A DNA stretch of 64,000 bases from an uncultured Ruminococcus sp. (GCA_902776375.1 CACYPV010000002.1:1-64000), one strand, 5' to 3'. Numbered from the stretch's first letter, positions 43,389 through 52,675 are shown. Notes: generated by a model not told the origin, from the sequence alone. Program-made: numbers and translations.

Positions 43389-43425
43389 CTTAAATCTTAA
43401 TATAATAATTAAAAAGGAGATCATT

Positions 43426-44151
43426 ATGAAAAAATTATTTGCTATTGTTTTTGCGGCGGCGATCATTCTCGGTGCGTTAGCGGCGTTTTCGGCTTCGGCA
43501 GACGAGGTATCTGCTTTCCAGCCCTTTGAGGGCATAACCGTTATAGAAACCGAAAGGGATTTTGTGAACGGCTTGCCGAAGGACACGCTTCCGCTCGACG
43601 ACGCGACACGCCTGAAGATCGCGGAGGATTACAAAACGGTTTACGACTATAACTGCGACCCCGCCGACTGCGAGGTGTATTACTACAAGACCCTCAGCAA
43701 CGGCATGATGCTCATTTTCGTTGAGCCGGAGGGCATCGGTTACGCCGACGTCATGGGCGCCGAGATAATCGGCAAGTATGTCTATGTCAGCACGGCCGCG
43801 CACAAGACCGTCAAGCTTTACAAGGACGGAAAATTCACCGAGATCGGCGTCGCCTACAAAAGCGGCGCGATCGATGACGCTCTGCTCGACGAGATCAACG
43901 AGGTCATGAAGTTCGACACCTATACAGGCACGTTGATCCCCGCCACTTACGATTCCCCCGCCACTTACGATTCCCCCGCAACACCCGACATTCCGTACAC
44001 AGGCGGCGGCAATACGGGCGGCAACAACGCGAACGGCTTTATCGCGACGGGCGACAGCGGCTTGCTTGTCACGGTGTGCGTTGCGGCGATGGCTGCGGCG
44101 ATCGGAGCGATCGTGATTTTCAAAAGAAAAGGAAAAAACATAAACAAGTGA
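43426..44151 (+). CDS. Secreted, C-terminally anchored protein of unknown function
   Basis: 241 residues. The signal peptide (1-25) has cleavage likely after FSASA. A domain of about 150 residues of unknown fold follows, then a short repeat PATYDS twice, a Gly/Asn-rich linker and a C-terminal hydrophobic helix with a basic tail (LLVTVCVAAMAAAIGAIVIF-KRKGKN). ATGD before the helix resembles a degenerate sortase signal but no LPXTG is present. AAGGAG lies before the ATG. It lies in the sigma/anti-sigma operon, so it may be a target or co-sensor of that system. Confidence 0.75.
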   Translation: MKKLFAIVFAAAIILGALAAFSASADEVSAFQPFEGITVIETERDFVNGLPKDTLPLDDATRLKIAEDYKTVYDYNCDPADCEVYYYKTLSNGMMLIFVEPEGIGYADVMGAEIIGKYVYVSTAAHKTVKLYKDGKFTEIGVAYKSGAIDDALLDEINEVMKFDTYTGTLIPATYDSPATYDSPATPDIPYTGGGNTGGNNANGFIATGDSGLLVTVCVAAMAAAIGAIVIFKRKGKNINK

Positions 44152-44178
44152 TCGAATGACTCGGTCGCTTGTAAAAAG

Positions 44179-44216
44179 CGTATAAGCAGGTTTTGGTTCC
44201 CGCTTATACGTTTTTT
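44179..44216 (+). terminator. Rho-independent terminator of the sigma operon
   Basis: CGTATAAGC (44179-44187) and GCTTATACG (44202-44210) form a perfect 9-bp stem followed by TTTTTT. Confidence 0.92.
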
Positions 44217-44524
44217 GTATTTTATCTATCATTCGGACAATCGCAAGGGTCGCCCTACGATTCAGCCACCGACCGCTATTCGCACAATGGTGGGTTTTAA
44301 CAAAAAACACATAATAATAATTTCAATTTTAAACACATTTTCGTCGCTTGCCAAAGCGGTGATTTTTTTGCTTTTCGGGCGGTTTATTTTTGGTAATTAT
44401 TTTAATTCATTTTGCGCAATTTCCGCTTTACAAACCCCGAGGTTTATTGTATTATACTATATGGCGAAAAATGAGATTCTATGACGTTTTTTGTTTTATA
44501 CTATTTTCTGATAAAACGCTTTAA

Positions 44525-44632
44525 AACAGATGTTAGCGGAAAATTTTGCAGAGCAAGGCGGAGGACGCAGGAATCCTGACGGATTCCGAGGACGACAACG
44601 CAGCTATGCGGGATTTTACGCAACAGATGTTA
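44525..44632. mobile_element. 86-bp MITE-like element with 11-bp direct repeats
   Basis: AACAGATGTTA occurs at 44525-44535 and again at 44622-44632. The 86 bp between them hold a central perfect hairpin, GGAATCC-tgac-GGATTCC (44570-44587), flanked by related GGACG and GAGGACG sequences. The flanking repeats look like a target-site duplication. No transposase is encoded. The rest of the 527-nt gap has a partial module D at about 44241-44262 and AT-rich promoter-like sequence (TATACT twice). Confidence 0.5.
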
Positions 44633-44678
44633 AAGGGTTTTATTAGATAATAGTATTATTCCATTGAAAGAGAGTGGT

Positions 44679-45998
44679 ATGTTGATTCTATATATCGATC
44701 CCGGTACGGGCAGCATGCTTTTTGCCATATTGATAGGCGTTTTGGGCGCGGCGGGTTTTGTTTTCAGAAACGTTATCGCCAAGGTGCGCTTTATGCTTAC
44801 GGGCGGCAAGGGCAAAAAAGAGGAGATGAAAAAGCAGCCTCTGGTTATTTTTTCCGACGACAAACGTTACTGGAAAAACTTTGAGCCCGTCTGCCGCGAG
44901 CTTGACAAGCGCGGATTTGACGTCGCGTACATGACGGCGTCCGAGGACGATCCGGCGCTCAACAACCCGTATGAGCATATTCACGGCGAGTTCATCGGCG
45001 CGGGAAACAAGGCTTTTTACAAGCTGAATTTTCTGAACGCCAATGTCGTTTTTGCCACCACTCCCGGACTTGACGTGTATCAGTGGAAGCGTTCGAAAAA
45101 CGTCGATTATTACGTTCACATAGCGCATATGCCGAACGACATCACCCTTTACCGCATGTTCGGCATAGATTATTACGACGCTGTTCTGCTTTCGGGCGAT
45201 TATCAGATAGATCAGGTGCGGAAGCTTGAAGAGCTGCGCGGGCTGCCCGAAAAGGAGCTTGTGAAGGTCGGCCTGCCGTACATGGACGATATGGCGGCGC
45301 GGCTTGCGGCAGACACCGAAACCGAGGATAAAAGCGTAAAGACCGTTCTGCTTGCGCCCTCGTGGGGCAAGAGCGCGATTTTCGCGCGGTTCGGCGGCAG
45401 GATAATAACCGAGCTGTTAAAGACCGATTATCATATCATCGTGCGTCCGCACCCGCAGTCGGTATCCTCCGAGAAGGAGATGCTCGACAAGCTGATGAAG
45501 GAATTTCCGGATTCCGACAGGCTGGAATGGAACTACGACAACGACAACTACAATGTGCTTAAGAGGTCGGACGTGCTTATCTCGGACTTCTCGGGCGTAT
45601 TGTTTGAATTCTCTCTGGTTTACGACAAGCCGGTCATCTACACCAACACGGGATTTGACTGGGCGGAGTACGACCAGTGGTGGCTCGAGGACGAGCTTTG
45701 GACGTTCAAAACGCTTCCGTCGCTGGGCGCGGAGCTCACGGAGGAGAGCTTTGAGCAGCTCGCTTCGATCATCGACGAATGTCTGAACGATCCGAAATAC
45801 GCGCAGAACCGTCAGACCGCCCGCGACGAGACCTGGGCGAATTACGGTCACGGCGCGGAGGCTGTTGCCGACTACCTTATAAACAAATGCGAAGAGCTGA
45901 AAAACAAGGGCTCGGATAACAAAAAGCCGGACGAAAAAGAGGCAAAAAACAAAAAATTTAAAGATAAAAAGTCAAAAAGAAAGGAGGAGAAAAAGTAA
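44679..45998 (+). CDS. CDP-glycerol glycerophosphotransferase family protein (TagB/TagF-like)
   Basis: About 439 residues from ATG 44679 (GAAAGAGAG just upstream). An N-terminal helix (about 3-25, starting LILYIDPGTGSMLF) anchors it to the membrane. The catalytic domain has VRPHPQS and SDVLISDFSGVLFEFSLVYDKPVIY, the motifs of enzymes that transfer glycerol- or ribitol-phosphate in teichoic-acid synthesis. The C-terminus is a long lysine-rich tail. The next gene starts directly after its stop codon, so the two are translationally linked and probably act on the same polymer. Confidence 0.88.
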   Translation: MLILYIDPGTGSMLFAILIGVLGAAGFVFRNVIAKVRFMLTGGKGKKEEMKKQPLVIFSDDKRYWKNFEPVCRELDKRGFDVAYMTASEDDPALNNPYEHIHGEFIGAGNKAFYKLNFLNANVVFATTPGLDVYQWKRSKNVDYYVHIAHMPNDITLYRMFGIDYYDAVLLSGDYQIDQVRKLEELRGLPEKELVKVGLPYMDDMAARLAADTETEDKSVKTVLLAPSWGKSAIFARFGGRIITELLKTDYHIIVRPHPQSVSSEKEMLDKLMKEFPDSDRLEWNYDNDNYNVLKRSDVLISDFSGVLFEFSLVYDKPVIYTNTGFDWAEYDQWWLEDELWTFKTLPSLGAELTEESFEQLASIIDECLNDPKYAQNRQTARDETWANYGHGAEAVADYLINKCEELKNKGSDNKKPDEKEAKNKKFKDKKSKRKEEKK

Positions 45999-48761
45999 AT
46001 GGATTTTCCCGCAATGCTTTATTCCTTCTTTCTGATGCCGCTTCAGTTGATATTCGAGCTGATATACAGCCTTGCCTACATGCTGACCGGTCACCCCGGC
46101 GTGGCGATAGTAGCGCTGAGCTTGGCTATGAATTTTTTGGTGCTGCCGCTTTACCGCCGCGCGGACATGATGCAGGAGGAGGAGCGCAACCTTGAGGCGA
46201 AGCTGCACGACGGCGTCGCGCACATAAAGAAAACCTTCCACGGCGACGAGCGGACGATGATCTTGCAGACCTACTACCGCCAGAACAATTACAGTCCGCT
46301 GTATGTGCTGCGCAGCGCGGTCTCGCTGCTGCTGGAGATACCGTTCTTTATCGCGGCTTACCGCTTTTTGTCTGAGCTCACGCTGCTACAGGGCGTTGAG
46401 TTCGGCCCGATCTCCGACCTTGCGAAGCCGGACGGGCTGATAAACATAGGCGGCTTTTCGATAAACCTCCTGCCGATTGTCATGACGGCGATAAACGTCG
46501 TTTCAACGGCGATATTCACAAAGGGCTTCCCGCTGAAAACCAAGATACAGCTTTACGGCATGGCGGCGTTCTTCCTTGTGTTCCTGTACGATTCGCCTTC
46601 CGGTCTGGTGTTCTACTGGACGCTCAACAATTTGTTCTCGCTTGTTAAGACTATTTTTTACAAGCTTAAAGACCCCAAAAAGGTTTTGTATATCCTCGCG
46701 CTTTGCGTGGGCGTTTGCTGCATTGCAGGCGGCATAGTAGACGTTGTGATTAACCGCGACATGGCGAGGCTGATGTTCTTTGTCGCGTTCGGCGTTATTC
46801 TGACGCTTCCGTTCCTGTTATCGAAGGTCAAAAAGAAGAGCGATATTTACAGGAAGGAAAGGGTATACGAGCCGAACAAAAAGCTGTTTATCAGCAGCGC
46901 GGTGTTCCTTGCGGTGCTGACCGGTCTGCTGATACCCTCGGCGGTAATCAATTCTTCGCCGCAGGAGTTCATAATGGTAAAGGAAAACCTGCATCCGGTA
47001 TGGTATGTGGTCAACTCTTTCCTTATCGGGGCGGGCATGTTCATTCTTTGGATGAGCGTTTTCTACTGGCTGTTTTCAGCAAAGGCAAAGGTAATATTTG
47101 AAAGACTGATGGTCTTGGCGTGCACCACGGGCACGATAACCTATTTGTTCTTCGGAAACAACCACGGCACGCTGTCCTCAGAGCTTGTTTACGACAGCGG
47201 CATGAGCTACGACCTTTTGCAGCTTTTGCTGAACCTGATCGTTATTATAGCGGCGGGTCACCTTTTCCTGCTGCTCACGAAAAAGAAGCCCAAGATAACG
47301 CAGGGCGTTATAGTTACCGCTGCGCTTGCGGTGGTGTGCATGGCAGGCATAAACATCTTCGGCATAGTCAATTCGGTGGCGCAGATCGACGTTGAGTCGA
47401 TGAGCCTGACTGAGAACCAGCCCAAGCTGACGCTCAGCAAAAAAGGCAAGAACGTTGTTGTGCTTATGCTCGACCGCGCGCAGGGCTCTTATATACCTTA
47501 TGTTATGTCGGACGACCCGAAGCTCAAGGAGCAGTTCGCGGGCTTTACCTATTATTCCAACACGATATCCTTCGGTGGCTACACCAACTTCGGCGCGCCG
47601 GCGTTGTTCGGCGGCTACGAGTACACCCCGCTTGAGCTCAACAAGAGGGATACCGAAAAGCTGCAGGAAAAGCACGACGAGTCGCTTACGGTGCTCCCGG
47701 CGCTTTTCAGCGAAAACAAGTACACCACAACAGTCTGCGACCCGCCCTACGCGGGCTACAAGCAGATACCCGACCTTTCTATTTACGACGACTACGAGGG
47801 CGTAAAGTCATATATAACGCAGGGAACGGTCATCTCTCCCGACAAGGAGCCGCTGATAATCCCCAACAGGTACCGCAACTTCTTCTGCTACAGCGTTATG
47901 AAGATAATGCCTACCGCGATACAGCCCGGTATTTACAACGACGGCGTGTATCATCAGCTCAATCCCGTCTTTTCGACATTCGAGAAGTCGTATGACGTGC
48001 TGAAAAACCTGCCGCGCATAACGGTGCTCGATGACAACGAAACGGGCAGCTTTGTTATGATGGACAACGAGTCCACGCACAACTCGGTCACCTTTGAGGA
48101 CGAGGATATGCTTGTGCAGTCTTCGAGCAAGACCCAGCAGCCCTTTGTCAGCAAGAGGTGCAAGGACAAGGATTTCGGCGCCTCAACGAGAAGGGATCTT
48201 AAGTTCAACAACATCCCGAGCGAGATCGTGAACACTCAGGGACGCTATCTGTCGAATGTTGCCAGCTACAAGCGGCTGGGCGAGTGGTTCGATTACCTGA
48301 GAGAGCAGGGCGTTTACGACAACACGAGGATTATCCTTGTTGCCGACCACGGGCGCGGCACTGTGCAGATGGACGACCTGATAGTCGATAAAAAGAGCGC
48401 CTACGCCGAGGATGAAGAGGTGCGCTACGGCGACGTTGAGTTCTTCTATCCGCTGCTTATGGTGAAGGATTTTGACAGCAAGGAGTTTAAGGTTTCGGAT
48501 GAGTTTATGACGAACGCCGACGTTCCCGCGCTGGCGACTGAGGGACTTATCGACTCGCCGAAGAATCCGTTCACCGGCAAGAGCCTTGACAGCAGCGCGA
48601 AGAACGACCCCGAGAATCTGAAGATACTCGCGTCTGATGAGTGGGACGTTGTCACTAACGGCGGAAATCAATTCAATCCCGGATATTGGTATTCCGTAAA
48701 GGACGATATCTGGAAGAAAGACAACTGGACGGTAGGAACCGAAAAAAAGGTCATGCCGTGA
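45999..48761 (+). CDS. YidC/Oxa1-like domain fused to an alkaline-phosphatase-superfamily transferase domain
   Basis: 920 residues. Residues about 10-235 resemble the YidC/Oxa1 insertase core: NFLVLPLYRRADMM, a coiled cytoplasmic loop, and SPSGLVFYWTLNNLFSLVKT. The groove arginine five residues before the LP proline is Asn45 here, so normal insertase function is doubtful. Further helices run to about 470. From about 485 it has an LtaS/sulfatase-like fold: a metal Asp in VVLMLDRAQG, a nucleophile-type Thr region GGYTNFGAPALFGGY, and metal ligands in ILVADHGRG. This suggests transfer of phosphoglycerol or phosphoethanolamine outside the membrane. It is linked to the TagF-like gene upstream. Confidence 0.85.
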   Translation: MDFPAMLYSFFLMPLQLIFELIYSLAYMLTGHPGVAIVALSLAMNFLVLPLYRRADMMQEEERNLEAKLHDGVAHIKKTFHGDERTMILQTYYRQNNYSPLYVLRSAVSLLLEIPFFIAAYRFLSELTLLQGVEFGPISDLAKPDGLINIGGFSINLLPIVMTAINVVSTAIFTKGFPLKTKIQLYGMAAFFLVFLYDSPSGLVFYWTLNNLFSLVKTIFYKLKDPKKVLYILALCVGVCCIAGGIVDVVINRDMARLMFFVAFGVILTLPFLLSKVKKKSDIYRKERVYEPNKKLFISSAVFLAVLTGLLIPSAVINSSPQEFIMVKENLHPVWYVVNSFLIGAGMFILWMSVFYWLFSAKAKVIFERLMVLACTTGTITYLFFGNNHGTLSSELVYDSGMSYDLLQLLLNLIVIIAAGHLFLLLTKKKPKITQGVIVTAALAVVCMAGINIFGIVNSVAQIDVESMSLTENQPKLTLSKKGKNVVVLMLDRAQGSYIPYVMSDDPKLKEQFAGFTYYSNTISFGGYTNFGAPALFGGYEYTPLELNKRDTEKLQEKHDESLTVLPALFSENKYTTTVCDPPYAGYKQIPDLSIYDDYEGVKSYITQGTVISPDKEPLIIPNRYRNFFCYSVMKIMPTAIQPGIYNDGVYHQLNPVFSTFEKSYDVLKNLPRITVLDDNETGSFVMMDNESTHNSVTFEDEDMLVQSSSKTQQPFVSKRCKDKDFGASTRRDLKFNNIPSEIVNTQGRYLSNVASYKRLGEWFDYLREQGVYDNTRIILVADHGRGTVQMDDLIVDKKSAYAEDEEVRYGDVEFFYPLLMVKDFDSKEFKVSDEFMTNADVPALATEGLIDSPKNPFTGKSLDSSAKNDPENLKILASDEWDVVTNGGNQFNPGYWYSVKDDIWKKDNWTVGTEKKVMP

Positions 48762-48763
48762 TG

Positions 48764-48797
48764 AAAAAAACTCCCCGAGGCTTCGGGGAGTTTTTTT
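48764..48797. terminator. Rho-independent terminator
   Basis: CTCCCCGA (48771-48778) with TCGGGGAG (48783-48790) is followed by seven Ts and preceded by seven As. It closes the TagF-like/YidC-like operon. Confidence 0.93.
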
Positions 48798-48848
48798 AAA
48801 ACAGTTGTGTGGTTTAATATTATGGTGTTAAATAATTAATTGAAAATA

Positions 48849-48877
48849 TTGCAATAATCTGACCGGTATGTTATACT
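48849..48877 (+). promoter_or_regulatory. Sigma-A promoter of the zinc-ribbon membrane protein
   Basis: TTGCAA (48849-48854) and TATACT (48872-48877) are 17 bp apart, about 75 bp before the GTG start. Confidence 0.7.
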
Positions 48878-48952
48878 GAAAACAAGGGATTTGGCAAAAA
48901 CTTTAGCATATTTAATAGCGTTATGATTCCGGTTTCCGGAAGGAGGTTTATT

Positions 48953-49510
48953 GTGTTTTGTGAAAAGTGCGGCGCCAAGGTCGTTGAAGGCAGCAAGTTT
49001 TGCGGCAAGTGCGGCGCCGGTTTAGTTTCGGCCGCAGATAAGAAGGCAGAAAAGCCTGTTGATAATGCACCGGTAAACGGAAATAATTATAATCAGCAGG
49101 CCGTTAATGGTAATTATCTCAACAATCAGCAGCAGCTTGAGTTTATTCCGGTAACGCCTGACGGTAAACCTCTTGAAAGGGATGACTATCTTGAGCAGAA
49201 TCAGGAGTATGCGACACAGAAAGTTCCCATTATTACCCTTCGGGTGATCCTGTTGGTTGTAGGAGCACTTCTCGTGCTCGCCGGATTAGTTTTGGCTTTT
49301 ATTTCTGTGTTTGCTGTTACTAATACTTACAGAAGCTTAATTATTATATTGGTTTTGTTGGCATTAATGTTATTGAGCGGAATAGGACTTTGTATTTTTT
49401 CAAATATTTATACAAAGAAAAAGCTTGATAAAATCGGAGATCAGTTTTATGAGCGGTATTTGGAGTGTTTAAGTGACAAGTCTGTTACGAGCTTACAAAT
49501 CAACGTTTGA
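48953..49510 (+). CDS. Zinc-ribbon membrane protein
   Basis: About 185 residues from GTG 48953, placed 6 nt after AAGGAGG; the upstream in-frame ATG at 48923 lies before this ribosome site. The N-terminus is a zinc ribbon with two CxxC pairs (CEKCGAK...CGKCGAGL). An Asn/Gln-rich linker is followed by two helices (about 96-122 and 128-150) and a cytoplasmic tail. Such zinc_ribbon_2 proteins are common in Clostridia and of unknown role. Base use is more AT-rich than in the surrounding genes. Confidence 0.8.
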   Translation: MFCEKCGAKVVEGSKFCGKCGAGLVSAADKKAEKPVDNAPVNGNNYNQQAVNGNYLNNQQQLEFIPVTPDGKPLERDDYLEQNQEYATQKVPIITLRVILLVVGALLVLAGLVLAFISVFAVTNTYRSLIIILVLLALMLLSGIGLCIFSNIYTKKKLDKIGDQFYERYLECLSDKSVTSLQINV

Positions 49511-49567
49511 TTGAATATCAATATTTGCAAATACTGCGGCTTCGATTTGCAAGAAGTCGTTTGCTGC

Positions 49568-49596
49568 GGGCGCACACATGGGTGCGCCCCTACGTT
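49568..49596. repeat. Isolated mosaic module D
   Basis: GGGCGCA (49568-49574) and TGCGCCC (49583-49589) followed by CTACGT. Here module D stands alone, showing that it moves independently of modules A to C. Confidence 0.8.
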
Positions 49597-49621
49597 ATTG
49601 TTTTACCCAAGTATAGTACAA

Positions 49622-49656
49622 AACCCTCTTGACCTAACAAGCCAAGAGGGTTTTTT
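49622..49656. terminator. Bidirectional terminator
   Basis: CCCTCTTG (49624-49631) with CAAGAGGG (49643-49650) is followed by six Ts. As on the other side are fewer, but the position between two converging genes suits both. Confidence 0.85.
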
Positions 49657-49663
49657 ATTTTTC

Positions 49664-52600
49664 CTATACAAGCACAACGTCGTATTCGGCGAGGAACATT
49701 TGCAGGAGGGTGGCGTCGTTGATGTCGACGACCCCGTTGCCGTCAACGTCGGCAAGCGCAAGCTGGTCGTCGGTGAATTGGATAAATTCGCCTACAAAAC
49801 GCTGTATGAAAGTGACGTCGCGGATGTTTACTTTATTATCGCCGTTCACGTCGCCGCTGAGTTTCAGGGCGACAAATGGGATGTTGTGGCTGTTTGCGTA
49901 GCTTTGTGCGACGGTGCCGTTGTAGCCGTATATAGTCAGGTTTTCGCAGCCGGCAAAGGCGTCCTCGCCGATCTCGGTCACGCTTGCGGGTATGGTAACA
50001 GAGGTCAGCGCCGCGGCGTTTTCAAAGGCGTGGCCGCCGATCCGGGTCAGTGTGGAGGGCAGATCAACGCTTGTCAGGTTTGGCATGTCCGCAAAGGAAT
50101 AGTTGCCGACAGAGGTCACGCCTTCCTCAAGAACGATAGAGGTGATACCTGAAGCAAACGGTGATTGAGCAGAAGAAGCGTAGTCCGCCATTGCGCCCTC
50201 GCCGCTTACGGTAAGGTTTCCGTTATGGAGGAACCACTCGCAGTCACCGGATTCATCTCTCATTACTCCGTAGAGGATGTTGTGATCGATCGCGTATGTA
50301 TAAGCTGTGCTTTTTTTCGGACCGTAAAACACTAATTGGGGGCAGTTCAAAAAAGCGCCGGCGCCAAAAACATGATCGTGACCGAAACCCGCGGCGATCA
50401 GATTCGGGCAATTGTTGAACGCGTCGTCGTTGATATACTTAACGCCTTCGGAAATGCCGATCTGCTCCAAGGTTTGGCTGCCGCTGAACGCGCCCGCCGC
50501 AACGACTCTGGTATCGCTTTGCACGGCGTAAAGCGCCGGGCTGTCGCCCTTGCAGGTGACTAATATATCATTCGCATACACCACGCCGTCCTCCTGCGCG
50601 TTCAGCCACGCGGTGTTGCTGAGCGCGTTTTTGCCTAAATAGGTCACGTGGCTCATATCGGGCAGGGTTGACAGAGAGGTGCAGTTTTCAAAAGCGGAGG
50701 CGTTGATTGTCGTCAGCGTTTCGGGCATAGTTACGCTTGTGAGGTCGGTAAGACCGGCAAACGCATAGCTGCCTATCCCGCTTACGCCGTCTTGTATCTC
50801 AGCGCTTGTTATATAGCCGGTTTCACCCGGGAAGCAACCGTCGAATATAGTCCAGGGAGCCGGAGCGCTTTCGGAATAATTAGGCATTGTGCCGTTGCCG
50901 CTGATCGTCAGCACGCCGTCGTCTACGCTGCACGCGCCCGGTGAGTCGGTGCTGACAAAGGGGTGGCGCATTGTGGTCGCGTAGGTTTGCGCTTGGCTGT
51001 TTGAGGGCGCGTAAACAGTAAAGTCACCGGCGTATCTGAACGGATATTCAAGCCTTGTGTTTCCTCTTGGTTCGTAATAATACTTGATAACGGTATCGGG
51101 AGAGGAAACCCAAATCGATTCAAACGAACAATAATAAAACGCGTCATCCTCCAAGGTTTCGATCGATTTCGGCAGGACAAGGCGCTTTATACCATAACAG
51201 TAATAAAAGGCATGAGTACAAATCGTTGTAACGCTGTCGGCTAACCGCACCTTTTCCAACGCTCTGCATTCATTAAACGCGGAATTCCCGACGGTCGTCG
51301 TGTTATTTATCATGGCGACCTCTTTGAGCGCCGCGCAGCTTTCAAAAGCGTGTTTGCCGATATCTCCCGAAACGATCGCGGTTTCGAGTGCGGAGGAGCC
51401 TGCGAACGCGTAATCCCCGATTTTGGTGATGCTCTCGGGCAGAGTGATCGAAAGTAAGCCGTCACAGTTATTGAATGCATTAGCCGGGATCTCGGTGATG
51501 CTGTCGGGAACGGTGATACCGGTCAGCGCGGGGCAGTTATGAAAAGCGCCTTCCATAATGCCGGTTGCACCGTCGCGGATGGTCAAAGAGACGGGCTCGA
51601 CGGCGTTGGTTCCGTATACCGCGTCGCCGATGTAATATATCCCAACAGGCTGGGCGCTGAACCACGCGGTGTTATAAAACGCCCCCACACCGATATCCGC
51701 GTGCCGGACCGCGTCGTTAAAGTCGGTGTAGCCTATATCCGAAAGAGATGTGCAGCCGAAGAAAGCGTCGTCGCCTATGGAGGTTATGGTTCCTGATATT
51801 TCAAGGTCTGTTAAAGATTCGCAGCCAATAAAAGCTTCCGCCGGAATAGATGAAATGGCGGACGGGATGTTGACGCTTTCTAAGTCTTCGCAATAGCCAA
51901 AGGCTCTTGTTCCGATAAAAGTCACCGAATCGGGAAGCTCCAATTCTTCTAAGCCGTAACAAGAAAGAAAGGCTTCGGAGCTAACACCTGTCAACGTGCT
52001 TGGTACTGTGATATGTTTCAGGTTTCTGCACCAAAAAAACGACTTGCCGTTTACCCAAGTGATACCCTCGGGTATATCGACGCTTTTTAACGCCGAGCAA
52101 GAGTTGAACACGTCGTAACCGAGGTAATCAGAGTGCGCGGGCATACGGATGGTTTCCATGTGAGTGCAGTTTGCAAAGGCTCCGTCTCCGATATACGCAA
52201 CGCTGTCGGGAAGAGAAATATCGGTTATTGCGGTGCATAGGAAAAAGGCGCTTTCGCCGATGCTTTCCACATTGTTGCCGATGGTGACGGAGGTAAGCTT
52301 GCTGCAAAATTTAAAGGCGTATTTTCCGATATTTTCCACACCGGGCAGGATATTGACCGAGGTGATGTCGTAACCCCACGGCGTTTTGCTGCTGTAGTCA
52401 TAAACATAGTCAGCCATTCTGCCGTAGCCGCTGATAGTCAGCTCGGTGCCGCTGAGCGACCAGTTGACGTCGCCGGTTTTGCCGCTCGCGCTGACGGGTT
52501 CGCCGTCGGCGGTCGCCGCTGTTGCCGACATCGGCAGTGCGGTCATGAGAATGAGCAGCGCTGTAAAAAGTGCAATGGCTTTGGTCGTTATTTTGTTCAT
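49664..52600 (-). CDS. Secreted BspA-like leucine-rich-repeat protein with type I dockerin
   Basis: About 978 residues. ATG 52600 follows AAGGAGAATCGCT; the open frame to 52675 extends over promoter sequence. A signal peptide (about 1-28) leads to roughly twenty BspA/TpLRR-type repeats of about 23 residues (I..GAF..C..L..I.LP.S...I). The array is interrupted twice by a short unit beginning with a GTMPNYS-like or GAMADYA segment. The C-terminal 65 residues are a type I dockerin with two EF-hand-like loops, DVNGDNKVNIRDVT and DVDGNGVVDINDAT. Dockerins bind cohesins of scaffoldins, so this protein is likely a non-enzymatic adhesive or scaffold part of a cellulosome-type complex. Confidence 0.92.
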   Translation of the reverse strand: MNKITTKAIALFTALLILMTALPMSATAATADGEPVSASGKTGDVNWSLSGTELTISGYGRMADYVYDYSSKTPWGYDITSVNILPGVENIGKYAFKFCSKLTSVTIGNNVESIGESAFFLCTAITDISLPDSVAYIGDGAFANCTHMETIRMPAHSDYLGYDVFNSCSALKSVDIPEGITWVNGKSFFWCRNLKHITVPSTLTGVSSEAFLSCYGLEELELPDSVTFIGTRAFGYCEDLESVNIPSAISSIPAEAFIGCESLTDLEISGTITSIGDDAFFGCTSLSDIGYTDFNDAVRHADIGVGAFYNTAWFSAQPVGIYYIGDAVYGTNAVEPVSLTIRDGATGIMEGAFHNCPALTGITVPDSITEIPANAFNNCDGLLSITLPESITKIGDYAFAGSSALETAIVSGDIGKHAFESCAALKEVAMINNTTTVGNSAFNECRALEKVRLADSVTTICTHAFYYCYGIKRLVLPKSIETLEDDAFYYCSFESIWVSSPDTVIKYYYEPRGNTRLEYPFRYAGDFTVYAPSNSQAQTYATTMRHPFVSTDSPGACSVDDGVLTISGNGTMPNYSESAPAPWTIFDGCFPGETGYITSAEIQDGVSGIGSYAFAGLTDLTSVTMPETLTTINASAFENCTSLSTLPDMSHVTYLGKNALSNTAWLNAQEDGVVYANDILVTCKGDSPALYAVQSDTRVVAAGAFSGSQTLEQIGISEGVKYINDDAFNNCPNLIAAGFGHDHVFGAGAFLNCPQLVFYGPKKSTAYTYAIDHNILYGVMRDESGDCEWFLHNGNLTVSGEGAMADYASSAQSPFASGITSIVLEEGVTSVGNYSFADMPNLTSVDLPSTLTRIGGHAFENAAALTSVTIPASVTEIGEDAFAGCENLTIYGYNGTVAQSYANSHNIPFVALKLSGDVNGDNKVNIRDVTFIQRFVGEFIQFTDDQLALADVDGNGVVDINDATLLQMFLAEYDVVLV

Positions 52601-52630
52601 AGCGATTCTCCTTACCATTTTAGTATTTTT

Positions 52631-52675
52631 ATAATAGCATATTATTGCGGCTTGCGCAATACGTAATTTGCGCAA
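52631..52675 (-). promoter_or_regulatory. Promoter and paired palindromes of the dockerin gene
   Basis: On the minus strand TTGCGC (52654-52659) and TATTAT (52631-52636) are 17 bp apart. The perfect palindrome TTGCGCAA occurs at 52652-52659, over the -35, and again at 52668-52675, 16 bp apart. This is a likely operator. Confidence 0.6.

Noticed and set aside
45999..46700. Ordinary YidC insertase gene
   Set aside because: The frame continues without a break into a phosphatase-superfamily domain, and the conserved groove arginine is absent.
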